A stretch of DNA of 64,000 bases. Source: CADBRN01 sp050944685. GTDB lineage: Bacteria > Bacillota > Clostridia > Lachnospirales > Lachnospiraceae. Below are positions 42,818 through 51,736 of the stretch, piece after piece (position 1 is the stretch's first letter; every line of letters starts with the position of its first letter). The notes beneath the pieces are model-generated. The model did no database searches and had not been told where the DNA came from. It was given only the letters and a program-made list of their open reading frames with translations. The DNA lies in the NCBI GenBank assembly GCA_050944685.1, contig JBMNRP010000005.1:1-64000 (forward strand), given 5' to 3'. The position numbers were made by a program, and so were the translations under genes.

Positions 42818-44053
42818 TCAGATCTTCGGCCGCTTCTGGAACACCGTGCAGGCAACGTCTGCCGCCCAGCCCTCCCGGGAGCGGAACTCGCGGTACCTCG
42901 GATTGTCATACAGCGAAAGCATATAGACTGTCTTTTTGTTTCTCACGGCGTCGAGATACCCTCGGATGAATTTCTCCTGTTCGCGAACCTCTTCCGCCGT
43001 CTCCGCGCGGTCCGGGTAAATCCGGATCTCCCGCAGCGAAGAAGCATCATATCCTTCTGTTCCGGCCTCCGATCCGGCATTCTGCGGGCCGGAGTCACGC
43101 CCTTCCGAAGATTCCCGAATCTCTTTTCCCCCGGAAAAGGTGCGGTTCCACTTCTTCCGTATCTTTCTCCCGAGAGCGTGCGAAAATCTCTTCCCCAGAT
43201 CCCCGATGACCTTTCCGGCCTCGGGGTTCTCCTCTTCCTCTGGTTCCTCCCCGGAAGACGCGAAAAGATCCGGCGCGATTTTCCTCAGATCCCGGATCAC
43301 ATCCCGGCTCTGCCGCGCGTCAAGCGTCCGGTATTCCGCCGAGAACTTATCCTTCCAGGTGATATCCGGCCGGAGCCCGAGAGCATTTCCTCCGTGAATC
43401 CGGTAGTGAAACAGCGGGTGATTGTAAAAATAAAGGCCGTCCCGGCTGGCTGCGACCAGATTGACATACCAGTCATGCGGAATTCTTCCGTGATACCCGC
43501 GGATAAACTCGCCGAGAACTTCCCTGCGGATGATTTCCGCACAGCCCTGACAGAAGTTGTGCAGGAGCAGGTCCGTGAGCGGGACTCTCACCAGCTCGTC
43601 CGCTCCGACCACTCTGTGGTAGAGATTATGGTTGCACCACCCCTCCCACTCGTCGGTCGTCACCGGGTTTCCGCTTCCGTCGATCAGATCATAGGAGGAG
43701 GCGAGGGTGAGCATCTCCGGGTGCTCCTCCATCATTCCGGCAAGCGTCTCGATCTTTTCCTCTGCCCAGATGTCATCCTGATCGCAGAAAAGGATCAGAT
43801 CACCCGTGGTCTTTTTGGCGGCGATGTGAAAATTTCTTTTGTAACCCTGATTCTCACGGTTCTCAAAAATCCGAACCGGAAAATCCGGGTGATCGCCGCG
43901 GTACTTCATCAGGAGATCCAGTGTTCCGTCCGTCGAGCGGTCATCCACGATAATGACCTCATCCGCCGGGCGGCTCTGGAGCCGGAGCGACTCCAGCTGC
44001 TCCGGAAGAAACTTTTCACCGTTATAGGTTGTCATCGCGACCGATATCTTCAT
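42818..44053 (-). CDS. GT2 glycosyltransferase
   Basis: A 411-residue glycosyltransferase. Start MKISVAMTTYNG at 44053 (an ATG 14 codons earlier is less likely). GT-A features: VIIVDDRSTDGT, ILFCDQDDIW as donor-binding motif, HDWYVNLVA. A long C-terminal part (about 250-411) is charged and unlike other enzymes here. Likely adds one sugar, possibly rhamnose, of the repeat unit; donor not provable from sequence. Flanked by the hairpin at 44111-44148 and by a 184-nt gap to rmlC. Confidence 0.87.
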   Translation of the reverse strand: MKISVAMTTYNGEKFLPEQLESLRLQSRPADEVIIVDDRSTDGTLDLLMKYRGDHPDFPVRIFENRENQGYKRNFHIAAKKTTGDLILFCDQDDIWAEEKIETLAGMMEEHPEMLTLASSYDLIDGSGNPVTTDEWEGWCNHNLYHRVVGADELVRVPLTDLLLHNFCQGCAEIIRREVLGEFIRGYHGRIPHDWYVNLVAASRDGLYFYNHPLFHYRIHGGNALGLRPDITWKDKFSAEYRTLDARQSRDVIRDLRKIAPDLFASSGEEPEEEENPEAGKVIGDLGKRFSHALGRKIRKKWNRTFSGGKEIRESSEGRDSGPQNAGSEAGTEGYDASSLREIRIYPDRAETAEEVREQEKFIRGYLDAVRNKKTVYMLSLYDNPRYREFRSREGWAADVACTVFQKRPKI

Positions 44054-44100
44054 TTTCCAGGCAGATCCTTCCTTTTTCCCGGCAAGCCGGTTCAAATCAA

Positions 44101-44148
44101 ATCAGAAAGGGCTGCCGCACACGGTGAAAATCCCCGGTGTGCAGCAGC
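44101..44148 (-). terminator. Hairpin between rmlD and the GT2 gene (attenuator candidate)
   Basis: A 12-bp stem 44111-44122 with 44137-44148 (one G-T pair), followed on the minus strand by CCCTTTCTGATTTGATTTG. The T-run is interrupted, so partial termination or mRNA stabilisation is more likely than a full stop. Confidence 0.55.
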
Positions 44149-44174
44149 TCAGACGTTTTTCCGCGTTCTGATGG

Positions 44175-45098
44175 TTATTCCGTAATCTCTCCGATCTCCA
44201 GAAGGAAGCGATGCAGCGCATCCTTCCAGTCCGGAAGCGGCGTAAACCCGTTTTTCACAAGTTTGGATTTATCCAGACGGCTGTTAAAGGGACGTGCCGC
44301 CTTCGAGAGGCCATACTCCGCGGTGGTGACCGGAATGACTTTCGTATCGAGGCCCGCCTGACGGTAGATCTCGCAGGTGAAATCGTACCAGGAAATATAG
44401 CCGCCCTCGTTTGTCACGTGATAATATCCGTATTTCTCCGTCTCAATCATATCGACCAGAAGACGGGCCAGATCATAGGTGTAGGTGGGCGTGCCGATCT
44501 GGTCGTTGACGACGCGGACCGTGTCGTGCGACCGGCCCACATTCAGCATGGTACGGATAAAGTTCTTTCCGTTCAGGCCGAACACCCAGGCGATGCGGCA
44601 GATGAAATACTTCTTCAGCGTTCCGGACACCGCCAGCTCTCCGTCGAGCTTCGTCTGTCCGTAGACATTCAGAGGCTTGTAATCCCTGCAGTCCGGATCC
44701 CACGGCTCGGTTCCCTGGCCGTCGAAGACGTAGTCCGTACTGAGGTAGACCATTTTCGCATCCGTCTTCCTGCAGGCATCCGCGATGTACTGCGTCCCGT
44801 TTACGTTGATCGCGCGCACCTTCGGACGGTTTTCCTCCTCCTCCGCCGCGTCGACCGCGGTCCAGGCGGCGCAGTGAACCACGACATCCGGTCCGATCTC
44901 CGTGATTGTCCGTGCAACCGCATCCTGATCCGTGATATCGAGCGGAACGTACGGCATGGACGTGACCGGACTCCCGTCCTGAACTCCGCTGTAATGATCG
45001 GCGATATCCGTCCCGATGCCCTCATAGCCCCTCTTCGCGAGCTGATTCATCACATCATGGCCGAGCTGTCCGGCCACACCCGTCACAAAAACCTTCAT
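44175..45098 (-). CDS. rmlD: dTDP-4-dehydrorhamnose reductase
   Basis: A 307-residue short-chain dehydrogenase. Start at 45098 (MKVFVTGVAGQLGHDV, the glycine-rich NAD(P)-binding loop). The YxxxK pair is in NVYGQTKLDGE and the STDYVFDG motif is present. It completes dTDP-L-rhamnose synthesis. A longer upstream frame overlaps rmlB and is rejected. Confidence 0.95.
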   Translation of the reverse strand: MKVFVTGVAGQLGHDVMNQLAKRGYEGIGTDIADHYSGVQDGSPVTSMPYVPLDITDQDAVARTITEIGPDVVVHCAAWTAVDAAEEEENRPKVRAINVNGTQYIADACRKTDAKMVYLSTDYVFDGQGTEPWDPDCRDYKPLNVYGQTKLDGELAVSGTLKKYFICRIAWVFGLNGKNFIRTMLNVGRSHDTVRVVNDQIGTPTYTYDLARLLVDMIETEKYGYYHVTNEGGYISWYDFTCEIYRQAGLDTKVIPVTTAEYGLSKAARPFNSRLDKSKLVKNGFTPLPDWKDALHRFLLEIGEITE

Positions 45099-45156
45099 TT
45101 CCTGAATTCTCCATTTCCCCGGTCCAGAAACCGGTCTGTCATGATTTGTTTCCGCC

Positions 45157-46203
45157 TTACCGGCTTTCCTTTTCCGCCTCGGCGATCCGGTTCTTGTACA
45201 TCTTATCATAGTAGTTCTGGTACTCGCCGCTGATGATCGGCTGCCACCAGTCCTCATGATCCAGATACCAGCGGATCGTCTTCTTAATGCCGTCCGCGAA
45301 CTTCGTCTCCGGAAGCCATCCGAGCTCCGAATGAATCTTCGCCGGATCGATCGCGTAGCGTCGATCATGGCCCTTGCGGTCCTCAACGTAGGTAATCAGG
45401 CTCTCCGGCTTGTTCAGCTCCCGGCAGATCAGTTTTACAATATCAATGTTGGCCATTTCGTTGTGGCCTCCGATATTGTAGACCTCTCCCTCGCGCCCTT
45501 TGTGAATCACGAGATCGATTGCCCGGCAGTGATCCTCGACGTACAGCCAGTCGCGGACATTCTTTCCGTCCCCGTAAACCGGAAGCGGCTCATCGTGCAG
45601 GGCGTGGATGATCATCAGGGGAATCAGCTTCTCCGGGAAATGGTACGGCCCGTAATTGTTCGAACAGCGGCTGATGGTAACCGGCAGTCCGTACGTCCGG
45701 TGATAGGCCAGGACCAGAAGGTCCGCGGAAGCCTTCGAGCTGCTGTACGGACTGCTGGTGTGGATCGGCGTCTCCTCCGTGAAGAACAGATCCGGCCGGT
45801 CCAGCGGCAGATCGCCGTAAACCTCGTCGGTCGAAACCTGGTGATATCTCCTGATGCCGTATTTCCGGCACGCGTCCATCATCACCGCGGTGCCCATGAT
45901 ATTCGTCTGAAGGAAAATTCCGGGATTCTCGATCGAGCGGTCCACGTGGGACTCCGCGGCGAAATTTACCACATAATCCGGGTGCTCCTCCTCAAATACC
46001 CGATAGACCGCATCGCGGTCGCAGATGTCGGCTTTTACGAAGCGGAAACGGGGATTGTCCATCACCGGCTCGAGAGTCGAGAGATTGCCCGCGTATGTCA
46101 GCTTGTCGAGGCAGATGATCCGGGCGTCCGGATGCTCCTTCAGCATGTGAAATACAAAATTGGAACCGATAAATCCGGCACCGCCGGTCACGATATAATT
46201 CAT
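45157..46203 (-). CDS. rmlB: dTDP-glucose 4,6-dehydratase
   Basis: A 348-residue extended short-chain dehydrogenase. NAD-binding GGAGFIGSNFVFHML, catalytic HQVSTDEVYGDL, the YxxxK pair in SPYSSSKASADL, and NNYGPYHFPEKLIP. First rhamnose-pathway step visible in the window; glucose-1-phosphate thymidylyltransferase (rmlA) is not here. Shine-Dalgarno GGAGG. Confidence 0.96.
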   Translation of the reverse strand: MNYIVTGGAGFIGSNFVFHMLKEHPDARIICLDKLTYAGNLSTLEPVMDNPRFRFVKADICDRDAVYRVFEEEHPDYVVNFAAESHVDRSIENPGIFLQTNIMGTAVMMDACRKYGIRRYHQVSTDEVYGDLPLDRPDLFFTEETPIHTSSPYSSSKASADLLVLAYHRTYGLPVTISRCSNNYGPYHFPEKLIPLMIIHALHDEPLPVYGDGKNVRDWLYVEDHCRAIDLVIHKGREGEVYNIGGHNEMANIDIVKLICRELNKPESLITYVEDRKGHDRRYAIDPAKIHSELGWLPETKFADGIKKTIRWYLDHEDWWQPIISGEYQNYYDKMYKNRIAEAEKESR

Positions 46204-46275
46204 TTTTCCTCCTCCGGGATAATGGTAAATCAGGTTTTCTTGTTTCCGAATTTCAGAATGTCTTCTTCTGTCCGT

Positions 46276-47262
46276 TCACGGGGATGTTCCCTTTTCCTCC
46301 TCTGAAAAGCCGCTGTCCCCGGGACCCGGACCTTTTTTCTGCTTCCAGAAGGTTCTGTTCTGGCTGCACGCCTTCACAAATTTCTCCGGAAGCTTCCGGT
46401 AATGCTTTCCCAGCCAGAAGCCCGTATACTTGCATGCGCTCTGCCATACGAGCGGAAACAGCAGATAGGCCCTGTTTTTCCGGATCACGTAGGCGGCGCT
46501 GTCCTTCACGAGACGCTTTCCCTCCCCTTCGGGCGGAACCGCCTCAAAAATTTCCGGATGCTGCGCCTGGGAGACACCGTTGTCAAAATACCGGTGAAAC
46601 TGCTGCGATCCGCTGTAATTGTGCGAGTGAAATACCACCGCGTCCGCGGCGTACGCAGCCGCATAGCCGGCCTGGAGCGCCATTCCGGCAAAAATCATAT
46701 CCTCATTGAAAATGGACGGGCGCGGAAAGCCCCCCAGAGAGAAGTAGATCTCCCGGTCATACATCGCACATACATCCGAACAGAAATATGCCTTGATCCC
46801 GAGACGCCCCACATCCTCCTGCGTATGAATCACGCTCTCACGGGGATAATTGAAAGCCCGCGAAAAGCGGTCCAGTGTTCCGGCGTCTTTCCCGGCCGTC
46901 TGCCGCCCGTAGGCGACCGCGATCCTTTCTGTTTCATCCGAAAACATCCTGACCAGATTTCCTACCAGGTGACGATCGGCAGGCAGGGCGTCCTGCGTCA
47001 TAAACAGCATCAGGTCCGCCTCCGACTGGAGCGCCATCTCATGACGGGTACCCCCGTGATCAAACGCGTCGGCGTCGATCTGGTTTACGATGACATCCGG
47101 AAACTCCTCCTCGAGCGACGGATCCCAGAACGTTTCATCCGTATTGGTGATATAAATCCGTTTGATCGGATAATCCTGTTTCCCGAGCCGCTTCAGAAGA
47201 GTGAAGAGGTTTCTGTCCGGTTTATGTGTCGGTATCATGATATCGACTGTTTTCTGATCCAT
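46276..47262 (-). CDS. GT2 glycosyltransferase (rhamnosyltransferase-type)
   Basis: A 328-residue enzyme. N-terminus VDIMIPTHKPDRNLFTLLKR, a HGGTRHEMA motif, donor-site LMLFMTQDALPAD, FCSDVCAMYDREIYFSLGGF and FNEDMIFAGMALQ, the pattern of bacterial rhamnosyltransferases of GT2. Second gene of the polysaccharide operon, directly after the priming transferase, so it may add the second sugar. Confidence 0.88.
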   Translation of the reverse strand: MDQKTVDIMIPTHKPDRNLFTLLKRLGKQDYPIKRIYITNTDETFWDPSLEEEFPDVIVNQIDADAFDHGGTRHEMALQSEADLMLFMTQDALPADRHLVGNLVRMFSDETERIAVAYGRQTAGKDAGTLDRFSRAFNYPRESVIHTQEDVGRLGIKAYFCSDVCAMYDREIYFSLGGFPRPSIFNEDMIFAGMALQAGYAAAYAADAVVFHSHNYSGSQQFHRYFDNGVSQAQHPEIFEAVPPEGEGKRLVKDSAAYVIRKNRAYLLFPLVWQSACKYTGFWLGKHYRKLPEKFVKACSQNRTFWKQKKGPGPGDSGFSEEEKGTSP

Positions 47263-47310
47263 ATGTTTTTCCCGTTTCCCGCCGGAAGGGCAGATGTCCG
47301 GATTTCCGGG

Positions 47311-48714
47311 TCAGTAGGCATTCTTGTTTACAAAACCCTTGAACAGGGTCATGAACAGAATCTTGAAATCCAGTCCCAGCGTCCAGTTTTCGATGTAATA
47401 AAGATCGTAGTCAATCCGCTTGCGGATCGACGTGTCGCCGCGATACCCGTGCACCTGAGCCCATCCTGTCATGCCGGGACGGACCTGGTGCTTGACCATA
47501 TAACGGGGAATCTCCTCGCGGAACTTCTCGACAAAATACAGCTGTTCCGGTCTCGGACCCACCAGACTCATCTCGCCCTTCAGGACATTGAAAAGCTGGG
47601 GAAGCTCATCAAAGCTCGTGCGCCGCATAAATTTTCCGAATTTCGTCACACGCGGGTCATCCTTCACCGTCCACTTCGCCTTCCTGCCGGGATCCGGCAC
47701 ATACGTCATCGATCGGAACTTGTACATCAGAAACTCTTTGTTGTGAAGGCCGACTCTCTTCTGCCTGAAAATCAGCGGTCCGGGAGAAGTGACTTTGATA
47801 CCGATCACGCAGATCAGCATGACGGGAGAAAAGATAACGATGGCGATCAGAGACCCGATGATGTCGATCACCCTTTTGATGAAAGCGTTGAAGCCGTTCA
47901 TCAGCGGAACATACCGGATGTTGATGACCGGCAGGCCCATAATATCCTCGGTGTACGGCTTCGTGGAAATGATATTATAGTAATCCGGAATGAACTGTGT
48001 GTGAATGCCGGATTTCTCGCACTCCTTTACCAGATCCTCCAGCTTGAAGTATTCTCTCAGGCGAAGTGTGATCGCGATCTCGTCCACCTCATTGGAATCA
48101 AGGATTTCCTGCAGACGGTCGCACGTGCCCAGGACCTTCACCCCGCGGAACGAGGATCCGTTCGGCTCAAAATCGTCCAGAATCCCGACCACGACATTGC
48201 CCCACTCGGGATTGCTGTTGACGCGGTCAATATACTGCTCCGCCGCATTGCTGTATCCGACGAGAAGAATCTTCCGGATCGCGGACGGATTGCGTTTTCT
48301 CCGGCGCAGATAGACGTGAACGATGTTGCGCGCGATGCCGTCGAATACGACATTGAAAACATAGAAGATAAACAGCATGTTCCGGGCGAAATGCTGCTGC
48401 TTCACCAGATACAGGCCGAGTACGACGATCAGGATTCCCACGGTATTGGCCCGGATGATATTAAGCATTTCTACCCGGCGGCTCTGGATGGTGGTGACAT
48501 TGTACAGCTGGAAAATATAATTGACCAGCAGAAACAGCGGAACGATGAAAACAAGTATCTGAATGTAGTACCGCAGCGTCAGCACCCGGACATAGGGACC
48601 GAACAGATGCGTGTTGAAACGCAGTTCCCACGCCAGCAGATATGAAATTATGACCAGAACCGCATCCACGATAATCTGCATGCGGACCCTGGAAATCTGA
48701 GATTCCTTATTCAA
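47311..48714 (-). CDS. Polyprenyl-phosphate sugar-1-phosphate transferase (priming enzyme)
   Basis: A 467-residue WcaJ/EpsL-type enzyme that starts the repeat unit on undecaprenyl phosphate at the membrane. About four N-terminal TMs (10-130), a Rossmann-like CoA-binding-type domain (about 140-260), a further hydrophobic segment (about 283-308) and the catalytic core: FRQKRVGLHNKEFLMYKFRSM, RRTSFDELPQLFNVLKGEMS, LVGPRPE. The start is probably a TTG at 48712-48714 (MNKESQISRVRMQII fits the family N-terminus); an in-frame ATG 11 codons later is the alternative. First gene after the promoter at 48764-48792. Confidence 0.92.
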   Translation of the reverse strand: MNKESQISRVRMQIIVDAVLVIISYLLAWELRFNTHLFGPYVRVLTLRYYIQILVFIVPLFLLVNYIFQLYNVTTIQSRRVEMLNIIRANTVGILIVVLGLYLVKQQHFARNMLFIFYVFNVVFDGIARNIVHVYLRRRKRNPSAIRKILLVGYSNAAEQYIDRVNSNPEWGNVVVGILDDFEPNGSSFRGVKVLGTCDRLQEILDSNEVDEIAITLRLREYFKLEDLVKECEKSGIHTQFIPDYYNIISTKPYTEDIMGLPVINIRYVPLMNGFNAFIKRVIDIIGSLIAIVIFSPVMLICVIGIKVTSPGPLIFRQKRVGLHNKEFLMYKFRSMTYVPDPGRKAKWTVKDDPRVTKFGKFMRRTSFDELPQLFNVLKGEMSLVGPRPEQLYFVEKFREEIPRYMVKHQVRPGMTGWAQVHGYRGDTSIRKRIDYDLYYIENWTLGLDFKILFMTLFKGFVNKNAY

Positions 48715-48763
48715 TATTTCATTCCCCTATTACGAACAGCCCCTTATGCCGCAATTCTTTTTT

Positions 48764-48792
48764 ATGGTAGCATGATTCATTACCCCTGTCAA
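48764..48792 (-). promoter_or_regulatory. Promoter of the polysaccharide operon
   Basis: Minus-strand TTGACA (48787-48792) and TACCAT (48764-48769) 17 bp apart, about 50 nt before the priming-transferase gene. The -35 box overlaps the stop codon of the preceding GT2 gene, so operon read-through from the sigH unit is also possible. Confidence 0.65.
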
Positions 48793-49802
48793 AAACGGGA
48801 AAATCCGGAACGTTTTTTCATCAGCTGCTGCTTTACATAAAAGAATGTATTCCGGATCAGCTCCGCCTCGATCTCCAGATAATTCGGGATGTGACCGGCC
48901 CGCCAGCGGACCGCCCGGCAATCTGAAACGGTCCGCCTCCCCTCGGCGAGGCCTTCCTCAAAGGCATCCGAAAATCCCTTCTTCCGGAAAAACATCCGTT
49001 TGATCTGTGTCCCCAGAAGATAGGCGGGATAGTTGATGACCCGCTGCAGCGGAGACATATTTTTATAGTAGAGATACACATTGTTCCGGGCGGAAAGCTT
49101 TACCTTGAACGCATTGTATTTGGATCCGCTCGACCCGCTTCCCACATGGTACACCACGGCCTGCGGGCAGTAGATATTCCGGTATCCGTATATCCGCGCC
49201 CGGTATCCGACGTCGATATCCTCCAGATAGGCGAAGTGCATCTCGTCAAAGAGTCCGATCTTCCGGAAAACCGATCGGCGGTAGATCGCCGCTCCCGCGC
49301 ACGCGGAAAAGACTTCCGCCGGTCTGGAAAACCGATCCGGATCGCAGTCGATTCCCCGGTTATACGCCCATCCGAGAACCGTGTAGAGGTCCCCGGCGGA
49401 GTCGAGACGGTCCGGATGCGCCATCTGGATCATGCGGGAGGCGACCGAAAAAATCCGCGGCGAAGCGCTCACCGCCCTCACCAGATATTCGATAAACCTC
49501 TCGTCCGCACGGATGTCATTGTTCAGAAGGAGCACGTATTTCGTCCCGGCCGCCCGGATTCCCGCATTGACCGCAAACGAAAATCCGGTGTTTTTTTCCA
49601 GATAAATGACCCGGACCCGGTCCGATTCGTGTTCCCTGAGCCATTCCCGGCTTCCGTCGGTTGACCCGTTGTCCACCACGATCACCCGGAAAGCGCGGTA
49701 CGTCTGCTTTTCCAGCGAATCAAAGCAGGTGTCCAGGAACTTCATTCCATTATAATTCGGAATTATGACTGTCGTCGTAGCCTTCAATCTGTCTTTCCTC
49801 AC
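48789..49802 (-). CDS. GT2 glycosyltransferase coupled to sigH
   Basis: A 337-residue enzyme of the WbbL-type. TVIIPNYNGMKFLDTCFDSL, VIVVDNGSTDGSREWL, donor site LLLNNDIRADE, ACAGAAIYRRSVFRKIGLFDE and the catalytic YLEDIDVGYRARI. C-terminal amphipathic helices (RVINYPAYLLGTQIKRMFF) suggest membrane association. It starts at a GTG that overlaps the sigH stop (GTGA, 49799-49802), so translation is coupled. It is the last gene of the ispF-sigH unit but belongs functionally with the polysaccharide genes downstream. Confidence 0.88.
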   Translation of the reverse strand: MRKDRLKATTTVIIPNYNGMKFLDTCFDSLEKQTYRAFRVIVVDNGSTDGSREWLREHESDRVRVIYLEKNTGFSFAVNAGIRAAGTKYVLLLNNDIRADERFIEYLVRAVSASPRIFSVASRMIQMAHPDRLDSAGDLYTVLGWAYNRGIDCDPDRFSRPAEVFSACAGAAIYRRSVFRKIGLFDEMHFAYLEDIDVGYRARIYGYRNIYCPQAVVYHVGSGSSGSKYNAFKVKLSARNNVYLYYKNMSPLQRVINYPAYLLGTQIKRMFFRKKGFSDAFEEGLAEGRRTVSDCRAVRWRAGHIPNYLEIEAELIRNTFFYVKQQLMKKRSGFSRF

Positions 49803-50407
49803 CGCGGCATTTCATCCACGAGCTTCTGCACTTTCCCGCGGATGCGCTGAAGCGCGTTGTCCACGGACTTATCGGGTTTCCCCAGCCTCGCCGCGATCTG
49901 ATGGTAATCCATCCCTTCCAGATACAGCGCCAGGACTTTGCGCTCATAGGCGCTCAGGCGGGAATTGATGCGGTCAAGCAGAGCACTTTCGGATTCCTGA
50001 CCGAGCAGAATCGTCTCCGGGCTCTCGGCCGTCCCGATCTGCCGGTCCGCCTGACGCTCCGCCAGCTCATCGAGCGAGACCGATTCATTGAGCGGAAGAT
50101 TCTTCTTTCTTCGCGAAGAAACCGCTGCCGAATACATCTGGCGGCTCACGCAGACCGAGGCGTACGTCCGGAAGGAGGCACCGTCCTCCTTCCCGGGATC
50201 AAAGCTCTGCATGGCACGGAAAAGGCCGATCATTCCCTCCTGAAGGAGGTCATCCCGGTCTCCGCCCGCCAGATACAGGGCGCGCGCCCGGATCCTGACA
50301 AGGTATTTATATCTTTCCACGAGGACATTGCCCGCCTCCCGGTCTCCTCTGCGGAAGCGGGCGACCAGCTCCTCATCGGAAAACGATTCTTCGCTTCCTT
50401 TCGCCAT
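49799..50407 (-). CDS. sigH: RNA polymerase sigma-H (Spo0H-like) factor
   Basis: A 202-residue sigma-70 family factor. Start MAKGSEESFSDEELV at 50407; a longer frame overlaps rlmB. Region 2: EELVARFRRGDREAGNVLVE, DDLLQEGMIGLFRAMQSFDP and SFRTYASVCVSRQMYSA. Region 4: LSAYERKVLALYLEGMDY, then the helix-turn-helix QIAARLGKPDKSVDNALQRIRGK, with the SigH-type 'KSVDNALQRI'. The order cysS-mrnC-rlmB-sigH is the classical Firmicutes arrangement and supports the assignment. In spore-formers SigH controls early sporulation; in non-spore-formers it controls stationary-phase or competence genes. Confidence 0.92.
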   Translation of the reverse strand: MAKGSEESFSDEELVARFRRGDREAGNVLVERYKYLVRIRARALYLAGGDRDDLLQEGMIGLFRAMQSFDPGKEDGASFRTYASVCVSRQMYSAAVSSRRKKNLPLNESVSLDELAERQADRQIGTAESPETILLGQESESALLDRINSRLSAYERKVLALYLEGMDYHQIAARLGKPDKSVDNALQRIRGKVQKLVDEMPR

Positions 50408-50438
50408 TTTTTCCACCCCGGGATATTGTCCAGATTTG

Positions 50439-51728
50439 TTATCTGCCCCTCTGCCGGGCAATCTCAAACGCGAGAATACCGGCTGCCACAGAGGCATTCA
50501 GTGAATCGATGTCTCCGCGCATGGGAATAGCTGCGGCGAAATCGCATTTTTCGCGGATCAGACGGCTCACGCCCTCTCCCTCACTTCCGATCACCAGCCC
50601 GACCGCTCCCTTCATCTCCAGATCATACATGCTGGTGCCCTTCATGTCGGCACAGACAAACCACATGCCGTCTTTTTTCAGCTCATCGATCGTCGAGCCC
50701 AGATTTGTCACCTTCGCGACCGGGGTGAAATTCAGGGCTCCCGCGGACGCTCTCACGACAGCCGCTGTCAGCCCCGCCGCGCGATGCTTCGCGATGATCA
50801 CACCGTGAGCGCCGGCAAGATTGGCGGTACGGATAATCGCTCCCAGATTCTGCGGATCCTCGATCCCGTCAAGCAGAAACAGGAACGGGTCCTCTCCCTT
50901 TTCCTTCGCTTTTTCCAGAATTGCTTCCACGGTGGAATACTCATAGGAGGCGACCGACGCGATCACGCCCTGGTGATGGCCGGTCACGGACATCCGGTCC
51001 AGACGCTCCTTCGGGACGTAGCTGACAGTCGTCCCGGCCTTCTTCGCCATGCGCCGGATCGTGGCGATCGGTCCGTCGTTCAGCCCCTGCTGAACATAGA
51101 GATGGTCCACAAATCTTCCCGAGCGGAAGGCTTCCTGAACGGAATTTCTTCCCTCGATCCGGTTCTCACTGTCCGACGCCTCACCCGCAGACGGCGCGGC
51201 CTCGTACCGAACCGAATCCGGATCTTTCCGGGTTCTCTCCCGGCCATCTTCCTCCGGACGGCCGCCGTTCCGATTTCTTCTCCGGTTTTTCCCTCTCCCG
51301 GTGTTCTTTTCCGGACGGTCCCCCCCCGGATTTCTTTCCCGGCTGCTTCTTTTCCCGGTTTCCTCTTCCGGCCGGACTCCGTTCAGATTCCGCTTCCGGT
51401 CTCTGCGGTTCCCGTAGGCGCGCTCGAAGCGGTCCTGGCCTTCCTCCTCTTCCATTCCGGAAGACAGGTCAAAATCCACATCCGGCGTCTTTCCGAATTT
51501 TCGGTCCCAGTCCGCCAGATAATCGTCAATGTTGGTAAACTGGCGATCCGGCCGCGGCCGGGGATACGTCTTTTTCGGCATAACCGCCGATGGTTTCCAT
51601 GCTTTTTCGTCTTCTTTCCCGCGCTTTCTCTGACCTCCGGAGCGCTCCCTGTCCGGCCGGTTCTTTTTCCTTCCGGTCTGATAATCAGCGTCAAAACGCT
51701 GTTCACTTCTTCCGTGCTTTTTATCCAT
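50439..51728 (-). CDS. rlmB: 23S rRNA (guanosine-2'-O-)-methyltransferase RlmB with long N-terminal extension
   Basis: SpoU-family TrmH-like methyltransferase, 429 residues. The conserved part begins near residue 190 (EGRNSVQEAFRSGRFVDHLY) with the substrate-binding domain, followed by the knotted SPOUT domain: LLDGIEDPQNLGAIIRTANL, LVIGSEGEGVSRLI and SLNASVAAGILAFEI. The first 185 residues are an Arg/Asn/Glu/Lys-rich, disordered extension with repeated RxRNxxGxRPEE-type elements, absent from normal 250-residue RlmB. Weak Shine-Dalgarno; 8 nt after mrnC. Confidence 0.93.
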   Translation of the reverse strand: MDKKHGRSEQRFDADYQTGRKKNRPDRERSGGQRKRGKEDEKAWKPSAVMPKKTYPRPRPDRQFTNIDDYLADWDRKFGKTPDVDFDLSSGMEEEEGQDRFERAYGNRRDRKRNLNGVRPEEETGKRSSRERNPGGDRPEKNTGRGKNRRRNRNGGRPEEDGRERTRKDPDSVRYEAAPSAGEASDSENRIEGRNSVQEAFRSGRFVDHLYVQQGLNDGPIATIRRMAKKAGTTVSYVPKERLDRMSVTGHHQGVIASVASYEYSTVEAILEKAKEKGEDPFLFLLDGIEDPQNLGAIIRTANLAGAHGVIIAKHRAAGLTAAVVRASAGALNFTPVAKVTNLGSTIDELKKDGMWFVCADMKGTSMYDLEMKGAVGLVIGSEGEGVSRLIREKCDFAAAIPMRGDIDSLNASVAAGILAFEIARQRGR

Positions 51729-51736
51729 TGAAACTG

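Noticed and set aside
46402..48645. Open frame of 747 codons on the plus strand, opposite the priming transferase and GT2 genes
   Set aside because: It is an antisense shadow of GC-rich coding sequence with strong codon bias. It has no recognisable domain and spans two well-supported minus-strand genes and their gap.
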